Below are positions 53,437 to 62,855 of a stretch of DNA of 64,000 nt, one piece after another. The notes below the pieces were generated by a model that made no database searches, was not told where the DNA came from, and saw only the letters and a program-made list of their open reading frames with translations. The stretch's first letter is position 1, and every line of letters begins with the position of its first letter. The stretch comes from Cytobacillus massiliigabonensis (GTDB taxonomy: Bacteria > Bacillota > Bacilli > Bacillales > Cytobacillaceae), in assembly GCF_900199725.1 (NCBI RefSeq), contig NZ_LT904904.1, positions 2,203,691 to 2,267,690 of the forward strand. Reading direction: 5' to 3'. Both the position numbers and the translations under genes were made by a program.

Positions 53437-54939
53437 ATGTCAACATTATTAGAAATGAAAAATATATCCATAGAGTTCCCTGGTGTTAAAGCACTTAATG
53501 AAGTCTATTTTTCTACTAAAACGGGTATGACTCATGCTTTGATCGGTGCAAATGGTGCGGGTAAATCAACATTAATGAAAGTTCTTTCCGGTGCCTATGG
53601 GCATTATACAGGTGAAATATATATAGGCGGAAAGAAAGTTGATATACGTACTCCGAAAGACGCTCAGGATAGTGGAATACAGATTGTTTATCAAGAGGTA
53701 GATACTGCGCTAATTCCTTATTTAACGGTTGGAGAAAATATTATGTTAAATGAAACCGTTAACGATATGGGGAAAAAACAGTTTGTCAAATGGGGCCAAA
53801 TTCACAAAAGAGCAACAGAAATACTAAATCGAATGAATGTGAATATAAATTCGAGAACGCTAGTTAGTGAATTAACATTAGCTCAAAAACAAATGGTACT
53901 AATTGCAAGATCCATTTCAAAGCAATGTAAATTTTTAATTTTGGATGAACCGACTGCGCCGCTTAGTCATTCTGAAACAACAGAACTTTTTAGAATTGTC
54001 CGTGAGCTAGTAAAAGAAGATGTGGGCATTATCTTTATTTCTCATCGTTTGCCTGAGCTGTTCGAAATTTGCCAAGAGATCACCGTTATGAAAAATGGGG
54101 AGTTTGTCATAAAAGAAAATATTGCTGACACATCTCAAAACAAAATCGTGGAATATATGCTTGGTGAAAAGCTTGAAGAACAATTTCCGAAGTACCAAGT
54201 TGAAATCGGAGAAACTGTCCTTTCTGTTGAAGGACTTCATGATATTGGTTTAGTGAAAAATTTTAGCATGCATGTAAATGCAGGAGAAATCGTTGGGATT
54301 GCCGGTTTAGTCGGTGCTGGGAAAACGGAGATATGCAAAGCTTTGTTTGGTGCTTCTAAGATAACTAGAGGTGAAATTAAAATTAGAGGAACCAGTGTGA
54401 AGGTTAAGGATCCTAGTGATGCAGTTAGAAAAGGGATTGCTCTCGTACCAGAGGAGCGAAGAAAAGAAGGGATTCTTGTTCAAGAATCTGTTTCTACAAA
54501 TCTAACATCAGCAAGCCTAGGGAAATTTTCGAAGTTTCTCAGCTTTGTCAATACAAAGGAAGAAAAGAAGATCTCAATTGAAATGATAAAAGATCTTGGG
54601 ATAAAGACGCCGTCAGAAGAAGCCAAAGTACAAAATCTTTCCGGTGGAAATCAGCAAAAAGTTGCCATTGGAAAATGGCTGATTTCTGATGCTGAGGTAT
54701 ACATTTTTGATGAACCTACAAAGGGAGTAGACGTTGGTGCTAAAAAAGATATTTTCGAACTGATTTCGGGTTTAGCCAAGCGTGGAAAGTCAGTCATCTA
54801 TGCATCTTGTGAGCTTTCAGAAATTCTCGGGATAACAGACCGCGTGTATGTTGTATATGACGGAGAAGTGGCGAAAGAACTTGAAACAAAAACAACAAAT
54901 GAAGAAGAATTGTTATTCTATTCAACAGGGGGTAAATAA
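53437..54939 (+). CDS. Sugar ABC transporter ATPase, duplicated RbsA type
   Basis: A 500-residue protein with two ATPase halves. The first has Walker A GANGAGKST and Walker B FLILDEPTAPLS with signature LTLAQKQ; the second has GLVGAGKTE, signature LSGGNQQK and YIFDEPTKGVDVGAK, the usual RbsA/MglA asymmetry. AAGGAGG is 3 bases from the ATG at 53431 and 9 from the one at 53437, so the latter is chosen. It drives the permease immediately downstream. Confidence 0.92.
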   Translation: MSTLLEMKNISIEFPGVKALNEVYFSTKTGMTHALIGANGAGKSTLMKVLSGAYGHYTGEIYIGGKKVDIRTPKDAQDSGIQIVYQEVDTALIPYLTVGENIMLNETVNDMGKKQFVKWGQIHKRATEILNRMNVNINSRTLVSELTLAQKQMVLIARSISKQCKFLILDEPTAPLSHSETTELFRIVRELVKEDVGIIFISHRLPELFEICQEITVMKNGEFVIKENIADTSQNKIVEYMLGEKLEEQFPKYQVEIGETVLSVEGLHDIGLVKNFSMHVNAGEIVGIAGLVGAGKTEICKALFGASKITRGEIKIRGTSVKVKDPSDAVRKGIALVPEERRKEGILVQESVSTNLTSASLGKFSKFLSFVNTKEEKKISIEMIKDLGIKTPSEEAKVQNLSGGNQQKVAIGKWLISDAEVYIFDEPTKGVDVGAKKDIFELISGLAKRGKSVIYASCELSEILGITDRVYVVYDGEVAKELETKTTNEEELLFYSTGGK

Positions 54940-54941
54940 GG

Positions 54942-55943
54942 ATGAACACGGCAAATCCTGTTCCAAACACAAAGCCCGCCAAAAAAGGGTTTGAACTATT
55001 TGAGTTTTTATATAAATATGGAACGATTATCACAATTTTTGTTTTGATTGCCATCTTTGCAATCGCTAATCCAAGTTTTATTCAAGGGTCAAATATTGTT
55101 AATATTTTGAGGTCTATTTCCATCGTTACCATTATAGCTATAGGAATTACAATTTCACTTTCGGTAGATGGTTTTGACTTATCGGTTGGATCAACTGTTT
55201 CTCTATCAAACGCAGTTGTTGTTTCTATGTTTGTGTGGTTTTCGCAGAATATTTTCATTGCTATTTTAGCAGCTATTGGAGCGGCGCTTCTAGTTGGAGC
55301 CTTTAACTCGTTTATGATTGTTAAAGTGAAAATTCCAGACATGCTTATGACGCTTGCCACTATGTTTATTATTCAAGGGATTGCTCTCACATATACAAAA
55401 GGAGCAACCGTTTCACAGAACATGATTATGCCTGATGGAAGCTTCTCAACAGGTGTAATTCCGCCGTTTTTTGCAAAAATTGGTCAAGTGCCATGGATTA
55501 TTATCATTATGGTTGTAGTAGTAGCTCTCGTTCATATTTTCTTAAATTATACAAAACATGGCCGTTATATGTATGTAATTGGTGGAAATAAGGAAGCTGC
55601 CAGACTTTCTGGTATTCCTGTTAATAAATACAAGGTGCTTGCTTACTTGCTTTCCGCGACCTTCGCAGCAATTGGAGGAATTGTCCTTGCCTCTCGTGTA
55701 ATGACAGCAGAGATTAATTCTGGTGCTCCATACTTAATGGATGCTGTAGCTGCAGCATTTATTGGTCTATCGGTTTTAGGGGCTGGAAAGCCGAATGCTT
55801 TTGGAACTTTTATTGGTGCAGTATTGATCGGAATCTTATCTAATGGCTTGGTCATGATGTCCGTACCTTACTATGCAATGGATATTGTTAAGGGAACAGT
55901 CTTAGCGCTTGCACTAGCATTAACTTACTATCGACAAAAATAG
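54942..55943 (+). CDS. Sugar ABC transporter permease, RbsC type
   Basis: A 333-residue membrane protein with about eight to ten spans. RbsC-family features are SVDGFDLSVGSTVSLSNAVV, a GAFNSFMIVKVKIPDMLMTLATMFI region and GGNKEAARLSGIPVNKYKVLAYLLSA (the ATPase-contacting loop). It starts two bases after the ATPase stop. It probably acts as a homodimer. Confidence 0.9.
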   Translation: MNTANPVPNTKPAKKGFELFEFLYKYGTIITIFVLIAIFAIANPSFIQGSNIVNILRSISIVTIIAIGITISLSVDGFDLSVGSTVSLSNAVVVSMFVWFSQNIFIAILAAIGAALLVGAFNSFMIVKVKIPDMLMTLATMFIIQGIALTYTKGATVSQNMIMPDGSFSTGVIPPFFAKIGQVPWIIIIMVVVVALVHIFLNYTKHGRYMYVIGGNKEAARLSGIPVNKYKVLAYLLSATFAAIGGIVLASRVMTAEINSGAPYLMDAVAAAFIGLSVLGAGKPNAFGTFIGAVLIGILSNGLVMMSVPYYAMDIVKGTVLALALALTYYRQK

Positions 55944-55959
55944 GGTGGAGGGATTTATA

Positions 55960-57198
55960 ATGAAAGATTTTACGAAGGAATATTTCACGATGACTGAAGA
56001 AGATGCGATTGATTATGCAAAAACAAACCTTGATCTCTTCAATCCAGAAGCAAAGCTTCAATGTAAGGAAATCGGAGACGGGAACTTGAACTATGTATTT
56101 AAAGTCGTTGATTCAGTAACGAACCAGTCGGTGATCATTAAACAGGCTGGTCCAGTTGCTCGTATTTCTGATGAATTTAAATTATCTCCAGATCGGAATA
56201 GAATTGAAAGTGAAATCTTGCAATTGCAATATAAATTAGCTCCAGGCTATGTGCCAGAAGTTTATAAATATGATCCGATTATGAATTGCTGTGCAATGGA
56301 AGATTTGTCTGATCATGAAATGATGCGGGCGGCGTTAATTGAACACAAAAAGTTTCCGCTTTTTGCAGACCATATTTCTACTTTTCTAGTAAATACTTTA
56401 TTATTAACTTCTGATGTTGTAATGGAACATAAGGAAAAGAAGGCATTAGTGAAGAGTTTTATCAATCCTGAGCTTTGCGAAATTTCTGAGGACCTTGTAT
56501 ACACAGAACCATTTTATGATTGCCCTCGCAATGATGTCTTTCCTGAAACAAGAGAGTTCGTACAAACTGCAATTTGGAATGATAAGGCATTGCTGCTCGA
56601 GACGGCTAAACTAAAATTTGAATTTATGTCAAATGCACAATCACTTGTACATGGAGATTTGCATACTGGTTCTATTTTTATTAAAGAAGATTCTACTAAA
56701 GTCTTTGATCCGGAGTTCGCTTTTTACGGTCCGGCAGGCTATGATATCGGTAACGTAGTAGCCAATCTGATATTTGCCTATGCAAATGCAAGTTTTACAA
56801 TTGATGACGAAATGAAGCAAAAAGATTATCTAAATTATTTGGGGAACACGATCAAGGATATAATTGATTTATTCAATGAGAAATTTATAAAAACTTGGGA
56901 TGGTCAAGCAACAGAACCAGTTGCGAAATATGCAGGTTTTAAGGAATATTATCTTGGTACGGTTATAAGAGATACTGCGGCTATTGCTGGACATGAACTG
57001 ATTAGAAGAATAATAGGTTTAGCTCATGTAAAGGACATTACCTCCATTACGAATGCAGAAGCTCGTGTGCGAGCAGAGAAAATTTGTCTGACTATCGGAA
57101 AAACCTTTATACTTAATAGAAACAATATGAAAACGGGTGCTGACTTTATAGATGTCATCCAATCAGCAGAAGAACAGCTTCTAAAGGAGGCAGAATAA
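55960..57198 (+). CDS. mtnK: MtnK-type kinase (methylthioribose / 5-deoxyribose kinase)
   Basis: A 412-residue protein of the choline-kinase/APH fold, typical of methylthioribose kinase: EIGDGNLNYVFKV (glycine-rich loop), VHGDLHTGSIF (catalytic Asp loop) and FDPEFAFYGPAGYDIGNV (metal-binding). It phosphorylates the C1 hydroxyl of 5-methylthioribose; homologues in disposal loci accept 5-deoxyribose. It follows the permease gene by 16 bases behind GGAGGG, with no S-box upstream, and no mtnW, X, B or D is nearby. That argues for a carbon-use role rather than methionine salvage. Confidence 0.88.
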   Translation: MKDFTKEYFTMTEEDAIDYAKTNLDLFNPEAKLQCKEIGDGNLNYVFKVVDSVTNQSVIIKQAGPVARISDEFKLSPDRNRIESEILQLQYKLAPGYVPEVYKYDPIMNCCAMEDLSDHEMMRAALIEHKKFPLFADHISTFLVNTLLLTSDVVMEHKEKKALVKSFINPELCEISEDLVYTEPFYDCPRNDVFPETREFVQTAIWNDKALLLETAKLKFEFMSNAQSLVHGDLHTGSIFIKEDSTKVFDPEFAFYGPAGYDIGNVVANLIFAYANASFTIDDEMKQKDYLNYLGNTIKDIIDLFNEKFIKTWDGQATEPVAKYAGFKEYYLGTVIRDTAAIAGHELIRRIIGLAHVKDITSITNAEARVRAEKICLTIGKTFILNRNNMKTGADFIDVIQSAEEQLLKEAE

Positions 57199-57199
57199 G

Positions 57200-58270
57200 A
57201 TGGGAAATCCAGTTGAAGTAATACAATCAGTCAAATTAGATGATGAAAACAGTACACTAATACTTTTAGACCAAACAGTATTGCCAAATGAAACAGTATT
57301 TCTTGAATTGAAAGAAATGGAAGATGTATGGGAGGCGATCTATCAATTAAAAGTAAGAGGAGCACCTGCAATCGGAATTGCAGCAGGATATGGTGTCTAT
57401 CTAGGTACGAAAAAATCAACTGCTGAAACATATGAAGAATTATATTGTGATTTTACAAAGGTAAAAGAATACTTAGCTTCCTCAAGACCAACTGCAGTTA
57501 ACCTTTTCTGGGCACTTAATCGAATGGATGAAAGATTTAAGAAAGAGGAAGGCAAAACTGTTTCTGAAGTAAAGGCTGCTCTTAAGGAAGAAGCGGAACT
57601 AATCAGAGCAGAAGATGAAAAAATTTGTGAATCAATCGGACAATATGCACTTTCATTGTTAGAGCCTGGCTGGGGAATTCTTACTCACTGTAATGCTGGA
57701 ACAATTGCAACTGCCAAATATGGTACTGCGCTGGCCCCGATTTATTTAGGGCAGGAAAAAGGCTATGACTTTAAAGTTTATGCAGATGAAACAAGACCGT
57801 TGCTTCAAGGTGCCCGATTAACTGCTTGGGAACTGCAGCAGGCTGGAGTAGATGTAACATTAATCTGCGATAATATGTCATCCATCGTAATGAAGGAAGG
57901 GAAAATTCAGGCCGTTCTTGTCGGGTGTGACCGGGTAGCTGAAAATGGTGATACAGCGAATAAAATCGGGACATCTGGTGTAGCGATTTTGGCAAAGCAC
58001 TACAATATACCTTTCTATGTTTGTGCACCGCTGTCTACAGTTGATTTAGCATGTAAGACAGGGGACGATATTCACATCGAACTAAGACCTTCAGAAGAAA
58101 TTACAGATAAATGGTATGAAAAACCAATGGCACCAAAAGATGTGAAGACGTATAATCCTTGTTTTGATGTGACAGATCATTCTTTAATTACAGGAATCAT
58201 TACCGAAAATGGCATTGCATATGCGCCATTTAATGAAACCCTTCCAAAAATGTTCAAAAGTACAAAATAA
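57200..58270 (+). CDS. mtnA: MtnA-type sugar-1-phosphate isomerase
   Basis: A 356-residue aldose-ketose isomerase of the eIF2B-like family. It converts methylthioribose-1-P or 5-deoxyribose-1-P into the ribulose-1-P form. It shows VRGAPAIGIAAGYG near residue 53, THCNAGTIATAKYGTALAPIY with the catalytic Cys, GCDRVAENGDTANKIGT with the catalytic Asp, and PFYVCAPLSTVDL. The start is one base after the kinase stop and its AAAGGAGG lies within the kinase gene. A terminator follows, so the aldolase is transcribed separately. Confidence 0.9.
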   Translation: MGNPVEVIQSVKLDDENSTLILLDQTVLPNETVFLELKEMEDVWEAIYQLKVRGAPAIGIAAGYGVYLGTKKSTAETYEELYCDFTKVKEYLASSRPTAVNLFWALNRMDERFKKEEGKTVSEVKAALKEEAELIRAEDEKICESIGQYALSLLEPGWGILTHCNAGTIATAKYGTALAPIYLGQEKGYDFKVYADETRPLLQGARLTAWELQQAGVDVTLICDNMSSIVMKEGKIQAVLVGCDRVAENGDTANKIGTSGVAILAKHYNIPFYVCAPLSTVDLACKTGDDIHIELRPSEEITDKWYEKPMAPKDVKTYNPCFDVTDHSLITGIITENGIAYAPFNETLPKMFKSTK

Positions 58271-58276
58271 AAAAGG

Positions 58277-58309
58277 AAAAGAGCTGAGGTTACTACTTCA
58301 GCTCTTTTC
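58277..58309. terminator. Bidirectional terminator
   Basis: AAAAGAGCTGA and TCAGCTCTTTT form an 11-bp stem with a 10-base loop. It ends the transporter-kinase-isomerase operon and the opposing regulator gene. Confidence 0.88.
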
Positions 58310-58326
58310 TGACAAGTTTTATTAAG

Positions 58327-59088
58327 CTATTCACATTCATGAAGAGCCACATTTTGTTCTTTTAAGAATTGCTTCCATTCTGAAGAAAGTGTTTTGTCCA
58401 CAACAACATGATTAATTTTGTCAAAATCACAAATTCTTGCAAACGATGTTTTATCAAATTTCGTGTAGTCCGCAATTAGGTAGACATTATTTGCGTGTTC
58501 AGCAGCTAGTTTTCGGATTCCTGCTTGTTGTTCATTCGAATCTGTTATGCCATGCTGCATGCTGACAGAGCGGCATGAAATGAAGGCGGTATCAAAGAAA
58601 TAATGCTTTAGTGTATACTCAGCACTTCTTCCTGTATTTGATAGGGATGTTGGTGACAATGTCCCTCCGATTACAACAATATTAATATTTGGTTTTTCTA
58701 CTAGAGAATTAATGACTTTAAGCGAATTTGTCACAACCGTTAATTTCTTATCCTCAAGCATACTGGCAATAACTAAAGAGGTTGTGGAGGCATCCAAGAA
58801 AATGGAATCACCGTTTTTGATAGCGGCAATACATTCTGCAGCAATTTTCTTTTTACCTTCCACGTGAATATGTTCTCGTAAATTGACATTTACATCGTTT
58901 TGAACACCTTCAGAAATATATGCTCCACCATATGTTCGATTTAAAACTCCTTCTTCCTCTAGCTGTTTTAAATCTCTGCGGATCGTTTCCTCTGTTACAT
59001 TAAATTGATTTGTAAGATCGGCAACGGTTATACTCTTTTTTTCTAGTATTATTTCTTTGATTTTTTTCTTACGTGCGATAGGAAGCAT
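58327..59088 (-). CDS. DeoR family transcriptional repressor
   Basis: A 253-residue regulator: winged helix at residues 1-57 (TVADLTNQFNVTEETIRRDLKQLEEEGVLNRTYGGA) and a sugar-phosphate-sensing domain with SIFLDASTTS and IGGTLSPTSLSNTG. It is divergent from the aldolase and converges on the isomerase gene, so it probably represses the pathway until a phosphorylated intermediate builds up. GAGGAGA precedes the ATG. Confidence 0.87.
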   Translation of the reverse strand: MLPIARKKKIKEIILEKKSITVADLTNQFNVTEETIRRDLKQLEEEGVLNRTYGGAYISEGVQNDVNVNLREHIHVEGKKKIAAECIAAIKNGDSIFLDASTTSLVIASMLEDKKLTVVTNSLKVINSLVEKPNINIVVIGGTLSPTSLSNTGRSAEYTLKHYFFDTAFISCRSVSMQHGITDSNEQQAGIRKLAAEHANNVYLIADYTKFDKTSFARICDFDKINHVVVDKTLSSEWKQFLKEQNVALHECE

Positions 59089-59215
59089 GTCAATCTCCTC
59101 ATTTTTAATTGTTTGTTAAGAGAATTATACCATGTTGTGTGGGTTTTAATAAGTAACATCCAAGAAATAAAAAGATTTGATTTTAACTAAGTTAAAGGGA
59201 ATATAACACATACTA

Positions 59216-59275
59216 ATTTTGGTTTCTTGTTAAATAACAGTACAATTCAACAAGAAATGGTTATAAAACCAAAAT
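59216..59275. promoter_or_regulatory. Inverted repeats in the deoR-aldolase control region
   Basis: ATTTTGGTTT (59216-59225) pairs with AAACCAAAAT (59266-59275), and inside it TTTCTTGTT (59223-59231) pairs with AACAAGAAA (59249-59257). The dyads lie in the 335-base divergent control region, just before a TTGACA at 59281. They are candidate operators for the DeoR repressor. No gene lies in the region. Confidence 0.6.
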
Positions 59276-59423
59276 AATAATTGACAAAACCACAAATTAG
59301 TAAGAAAATTATAAGCAGTAAAAGTATCGTTAAAATGTGCATTTTACTTTCTGCCTAAGTAATATAAATATAGAACGCAGGAATGAATAGAGTGTATTTT
59401 GGATGATTAAGGAGTTGTCACTT

Positions 59424-60221
59424 ATGAGAAATAAACAACAATATTATACGGATAACGAAGCCAAAAATTTAATCTGTGAAATTGGCAGAAGAGTATATAA
59501 TAAAAATTTTGTAGCCGCCAATGACGGGAATATTTCTATTAAAGTGGGTCCAAATACCATTTGGGCTACACCTACAGGAGTAAGTAAAGGATTTATGACA
59601 CCTGATATGATGGTGAAAATGGACCTTGAAGGCAATGTTATTTCTGGGGAGATGAAACCTTCATCAGAAGTAAAAATGCATTTAAGGGTTTATAATGAAA
59701 ACCCTGAAGTAAATGCAGTCGTTCATGCACATCCGCCTGTAGCAACATCTTTTGCAATTGCAGGGGTGAGTCTCGATAAGCCAATTTCACCGGAAGCTGT
59801 CGTTCTTCTAGGAACGGTTCCAGTAGCACCATATGCAACACCAGGTACTCAAGAGGTTCCCGATTCGATTGCACCTTTTTGTAAGGATTATAATGCCGTG
59901 CTGTTAGCTAATCATGGGGCTCTAACTTGGGGCTCAGATATTATTCAAGCTTATTTTAGAATGGAGTCACTTGAACATTATGCACTAATGTTAATGTATT
60001 CAAATAACATCATCAATAAAGCGAATGAACTAAACCCCACACAAATATCGGATCTAATTAATATTCGGAAATCGATGGGCATACAAACTGGCGGGGTACC
60101 TCAAAGTTCACTTGATGCGCAAAGAAGCAAGATATTAAATAATAAAGAAGAAATGATTGAGCATATTGTTCGAAAAGTAACAGAAGAAGTAGTGAATCAA
60201 TTAATGAAAGAGAATAACTAA
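59424..60221 (+). CDS. Class II (fuculose-1-P type) aldolase with C-terminal helix
   Basis: A 265-residue Zn-dependent aldolase: AANDGNISIKVGPNTIWATPTGVSKG phosphate site, PSSEVKMH with catalytic Glu, HAHPP and a third His in LLANHGALTWG binding zinc. In the DHAP shunt such an enzyme splits 5-deoxyribulose-1-P or methylthioribulose-1-P into DHAP and an aldehyde. It is about 45 residues longer than the family norm. The extra part is a polar linker followed by an amphipathic helix (EEMIEHIVRKVTEEVVNQLM). AAGGAG supports the ATG at 59424, not the earlier one at 59403. Own terminator. Confidence 0.87.
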   Translation: MRNKQQYYTDNEAKNLICEIGRRVYNKNFVAANDGNISIKVGPNTIWATPTGVSKGFMTPDMMVKMDLEGNVISGEMKPSSEVKMHLRVYNENPEVNAVVHAHPPVATSFAIAGVSLDKPISPEAVVLLGTVPVAPYATPGTQEVPDSIAPFCKDYNAVLLANHGALTWGSDIIQAYFRMESLEHYALMLMYSNNIINKANELNPTQISDLINIRKSMGIQTGGVPQSSLDAQRSKILNNKEEMIEHIVRKVTEEVVNQLMKENN

Positions 60222-60264
60222 ATATCGACCGATCCATTTGATAAAGCTATGGGAAAGGTTAGAA

Positions 60265-60306
60265 GAGATCTTCATGTTAATATTCAGTCATGAAGGTCTT
60301 TTTTTA
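60265..60306 (+). terminator. Intrinsic terminator of the aldolase gene
   Basis: GATCTTCATG and CATGAAGGTC (one G-U pair) form a 10-bp stem, followed by a T-run. Confidence 0.82.
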
Positions 60307-60421
60307 ATTTAAGGTTTGTTTTTATTGTAGTCTCCGGTTATCCGAATGTAACTTTCTTTAAGGAAATTTTATTTGATAATATAATAACTTGAGAATCTTT
60401 TTTGATTTAGGAGGGAAGAAC

Positions 60422-61195
60422 ATGAGAATCGTACAATTAACTAAAAATACAATTGAATCTGAACACATCTGCTGTGCTTTAGGGGCAAAACAATATGAAA
60501 ATGCGGTGAGGGAAAAGAAAAAGTGGCTCCGAGAACGTATGGATGAAGGGCTGGTATTTAGTCGGCTAGATGAACGTGCAAAAGTATTTATAGAATATTT
60601 GCCAGCTGAAATGGCCTGGGTCCCTATAAAAGCACCAAATTATATGTATATTAATTGTTTGTGGGTTTCGGGCAGATATAAAAATAACGGGTTTGCAAAG
60701 CAATTATTAAGTGATTGTAAAGAAGATGCAATGAATCGTGGAATGGATGGGATTGTACATATCGTTGGCCAGAAAAAATTTCCGTATTTAAGTGATAAAC
60801 AGTTCTTTGAACATATGGGATTTGAGACAGTAGACCAAGCGGCGCCTTATTTTCAATTAATGGCACTGAAGTGGAATGAGCATGGCGTTATCCCTTCTTT
60901 TAACAATCAAGTAAAGAAATTATCAGATGATAAAGGGGTAACTATTTATTACACTGCTCAATGCCCATTTGCAGTGGGCATCATAGATGAGTTGAAAAAA
61001 GTAGCGGAGAGTAAAGATGTATCTTATAAATCTTTTCAAATTACTACAAAAGATGAAGCGCAAAACTCACCAATCGTATGGACAACATTTGGGTTGTTTT
61101 ATAATGGGGAGTTTATCACACACGAAATAATCAGCGCAAACAAATTTGAGAAATTACTAACAAAACTTATAGAAGAAGATCCTATTCAAATATAG
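60422..61195 (+). CDS. yoaP: YoaP-like GNAT acetyltransferase with thioredoxin-like tail
   Basis: A 257-residue protein. Residues 1-165 form a GNAT fold with the acetyl-CoA loop in WVSGRYKNNGFAKQLL. Residues about 175-257 are a YoaP-type thioredoxin-like domain starting IYYTAQCPFAVGI, with a single Cys where thioredoxins have CxxC. It resembles B. subtilis YoaP in length and layout. The substrate is unknown. GGAGGG fits the ATG at 60422. Confidence 0.8.
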   Translation: MRIVQLTKNTIESEHICCALGAKQYENAVREKKKWLRERMDEGLVFSRLDERAKVFIEYLPAEMAWVPIKAPNYMYINCLWVSGRYKNNGFAKQLLSDCKEDAMNRGMDGIVHIVGQKKFPYLSDKQFFEHMGFETVDQAAPYFQLMALKWNEHGVIPSFNNQVKKLSDDKGVTIYYTAQCPFAVGIIDELKKVAESKDVSYKSFQITTKDEAQNSPIVWTTFGLFYNGEFITHEIISANKFEKLLTKLIEEDPIQI

Positions 61196-61324
61196 AAAAG
61201 GAAATGGGTTTGGGGCTTTTAGTCAATTGAAGTCCTTTATTTATACTATTGATAGGGTCATCTTTTATATAGAAGGATATAATAAATAGAAATGAAAATT
61301 GTAAGAGGATGTGAGTTCGTTCTA

Positions 61325-62800
61325 ATGGAAGAACAATACAAATTAGAAGAAGCTGGCTGGAATTTTGATAATAGTTATAATAGGCTGCCCAATTCATTTT
61401 TCTCTAGGATGAGTCCAAATCCTGTTCGTGACCCAAAGCTCGTTATTCTTAATGGTTCACTAGCAGCATCATTGGGACTTGATTTACAGGAACTGCAATC
61501 AGAAAAAAATGTTTCTGTGTTTGCCGGAAATCAGTTTCCTGACAATGCTTCACCACTTGCGCAAGCATATGCCGGTCATCAATTTGGGCATTTTACCATG
61601 TTAGGGGATGGGCGAGCTTTACTTATAGGAGAGCAGATTACGCCTGAAGGTGTACGGTACGATATTCAGCTCAAGGGTTCAGGCAGAACACCATATTCCC
61701 GAGGCGGGGATGGAAGGGCTGCGCTAGGTCCTATGCTTAGAGAATATATTATTAGTGAGGCTATGTACGCGCTGGGAATTCCAACTACACGCAGTCTAGC
61801 AGTAGTAACAACAGGTGAGTCCATTATCCGTGAAACGTACTTGCCAGGTGCAATTCTAACGAGAGTGGCAAATAGCCATATTCGGGTTGGAACTTTTCAA
61901 TACGCATCGAAACTTAGTACGGAGGAAAATCTCAAGATTCTCGCAGATTACACAATTAATCGCCATTTTCCAGAAATCGGCTTAAGTGAAAATCGTTATC
62001 TATCACTTCTTCTGGAAGTGATCAACCGGCAAGCGAAGCTAATTGCTAAGTGGCAGTTAGTAGGTTTTATTCATGGGGTAATGAACACTGATAATATGAG
62101 CATTAGCGGGGAAACAATTGATTACGGTCCATGTGCTTTCATGGATACTTATAATCCGGCAACGGTATTTAGTTCAATCGATACAAGAGGACGCTATGCA
62201 TATGGCAACCAGCCGTATATCGCTTCATGGAATCTTGCGCGTTTTGCTGAAACCTTATTGCCGCTATTGCATGAAAATGAGGAAAAGGCACTTGTATTGG
62301 CTCAAGATGCGATTGCACAATTTACTGATTTGTACCAAGCCAACTGGCTAGCAGGGATGCGAACAAAACTAGGGATTTTTAACGTGGAAGAGCAAGATGA
62401 AGATCTTGTTAAAGACCTTCTTAAAATGATGGAGAAATATCAAGCAGACTTTACTAATACATTCCGCTCCTTAACATTTGATAGGAAAGAGGATTTAGTT
62501 TTTTTTGGCAAGGATGAATTTAATCAATGGGCAGAGTTATGGCAGGCAAGACTGCAAAGGCAGCAGGAATCAAAAGAAGCCTCCGGACAATTGATGCGGG
62601 AATCTAATCCAGCAGTAATTCCGCGAAATCACAGGGTGGAGGAAGCTCTGGATGCTGCGGTGAATGAGGGAGATTTTGGTGTCATGGAAAGGCTTCTTGA
62701 AGTTGTATCAAACCCATATGCGCACACAGAAAAGCAAGCTGAGTATTGCACACTGCCGGTACCGTCTGATCGCCCATACCGTACTTTTTGCGGAACTTAA
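61325..62800 (+). CDS. selO: SelO/YdiU protein adenylyltransferase
   Basis: A 491-residue pseudokinase-fold enzyme that transfers AMP from ATP to protein Ser, Thr or Tyr in known homologues. Visible signatures are [55 protein letters not shown] (nucleotide and Arg-rich site), [12 protein letters not shown] and DYGPCAFMD (metal-binding Asp), ending YRTFCGT as in bacterial members. The frame opens at 61292. The ATG at 61325 gives the usual N-terminus ([11 protein letters not shown]), but neither start has a well-placed ribosome binding site. Confidence 0.9.
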   Translation: MEEQYKLEEAGWNFDNSYNRLPNSFFSRMSPNPVRDPKLVILNGSLAASLGLDLQELQSEKNVSVFAGNQFPDNASPLAQAYAGHQFGHFTMLGDGRALLIGEQITPEGVRYDIQLKGSGRTPYSRGGDGRAALGPMLREYIISEAMYALGIPTTRSLAVVTTGESIIRETYLPGAILTRVANSHIRVGTFQYASKLSTEENLKILADYTINRHFPEIGLSENRYLSLLLEVINRQAKLIAKWQLVGFIHGVMNTDNMSISGETIDYGPCAFMDTYNPATVFSSIDTRGRYAYGNQPYIASWNLARFAETLLPLLHENEEKALVLAQDAIAQFTDLYQANWLAGMRTKLGIFNVEEQDEDLVKDLLKMMEKYQADFTNTFRSLTFDRKEDLVFFGKDEFNQWAELWQARLQRQQESKEASGQLMRESNPAVIPRNHRVEEALDAAVNEGDFGVMERLLEVVSNPYAHTEKQAEYCTLPVPSDRPYRTFCGT

Positions 62801-62855
62801 TCAATTGCTTATTTATTGATAATATGATTATTGTTTTTAAAATGGAGGGCGACTT

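Noticed and set aside
55944..57199. mtnK-mtnA as a methionine salvage operon
   Set aside because: There is no S-box, no mtnW, X, B, D or E, and both genes are downstream of a sugar importer; the disposal route fits better.
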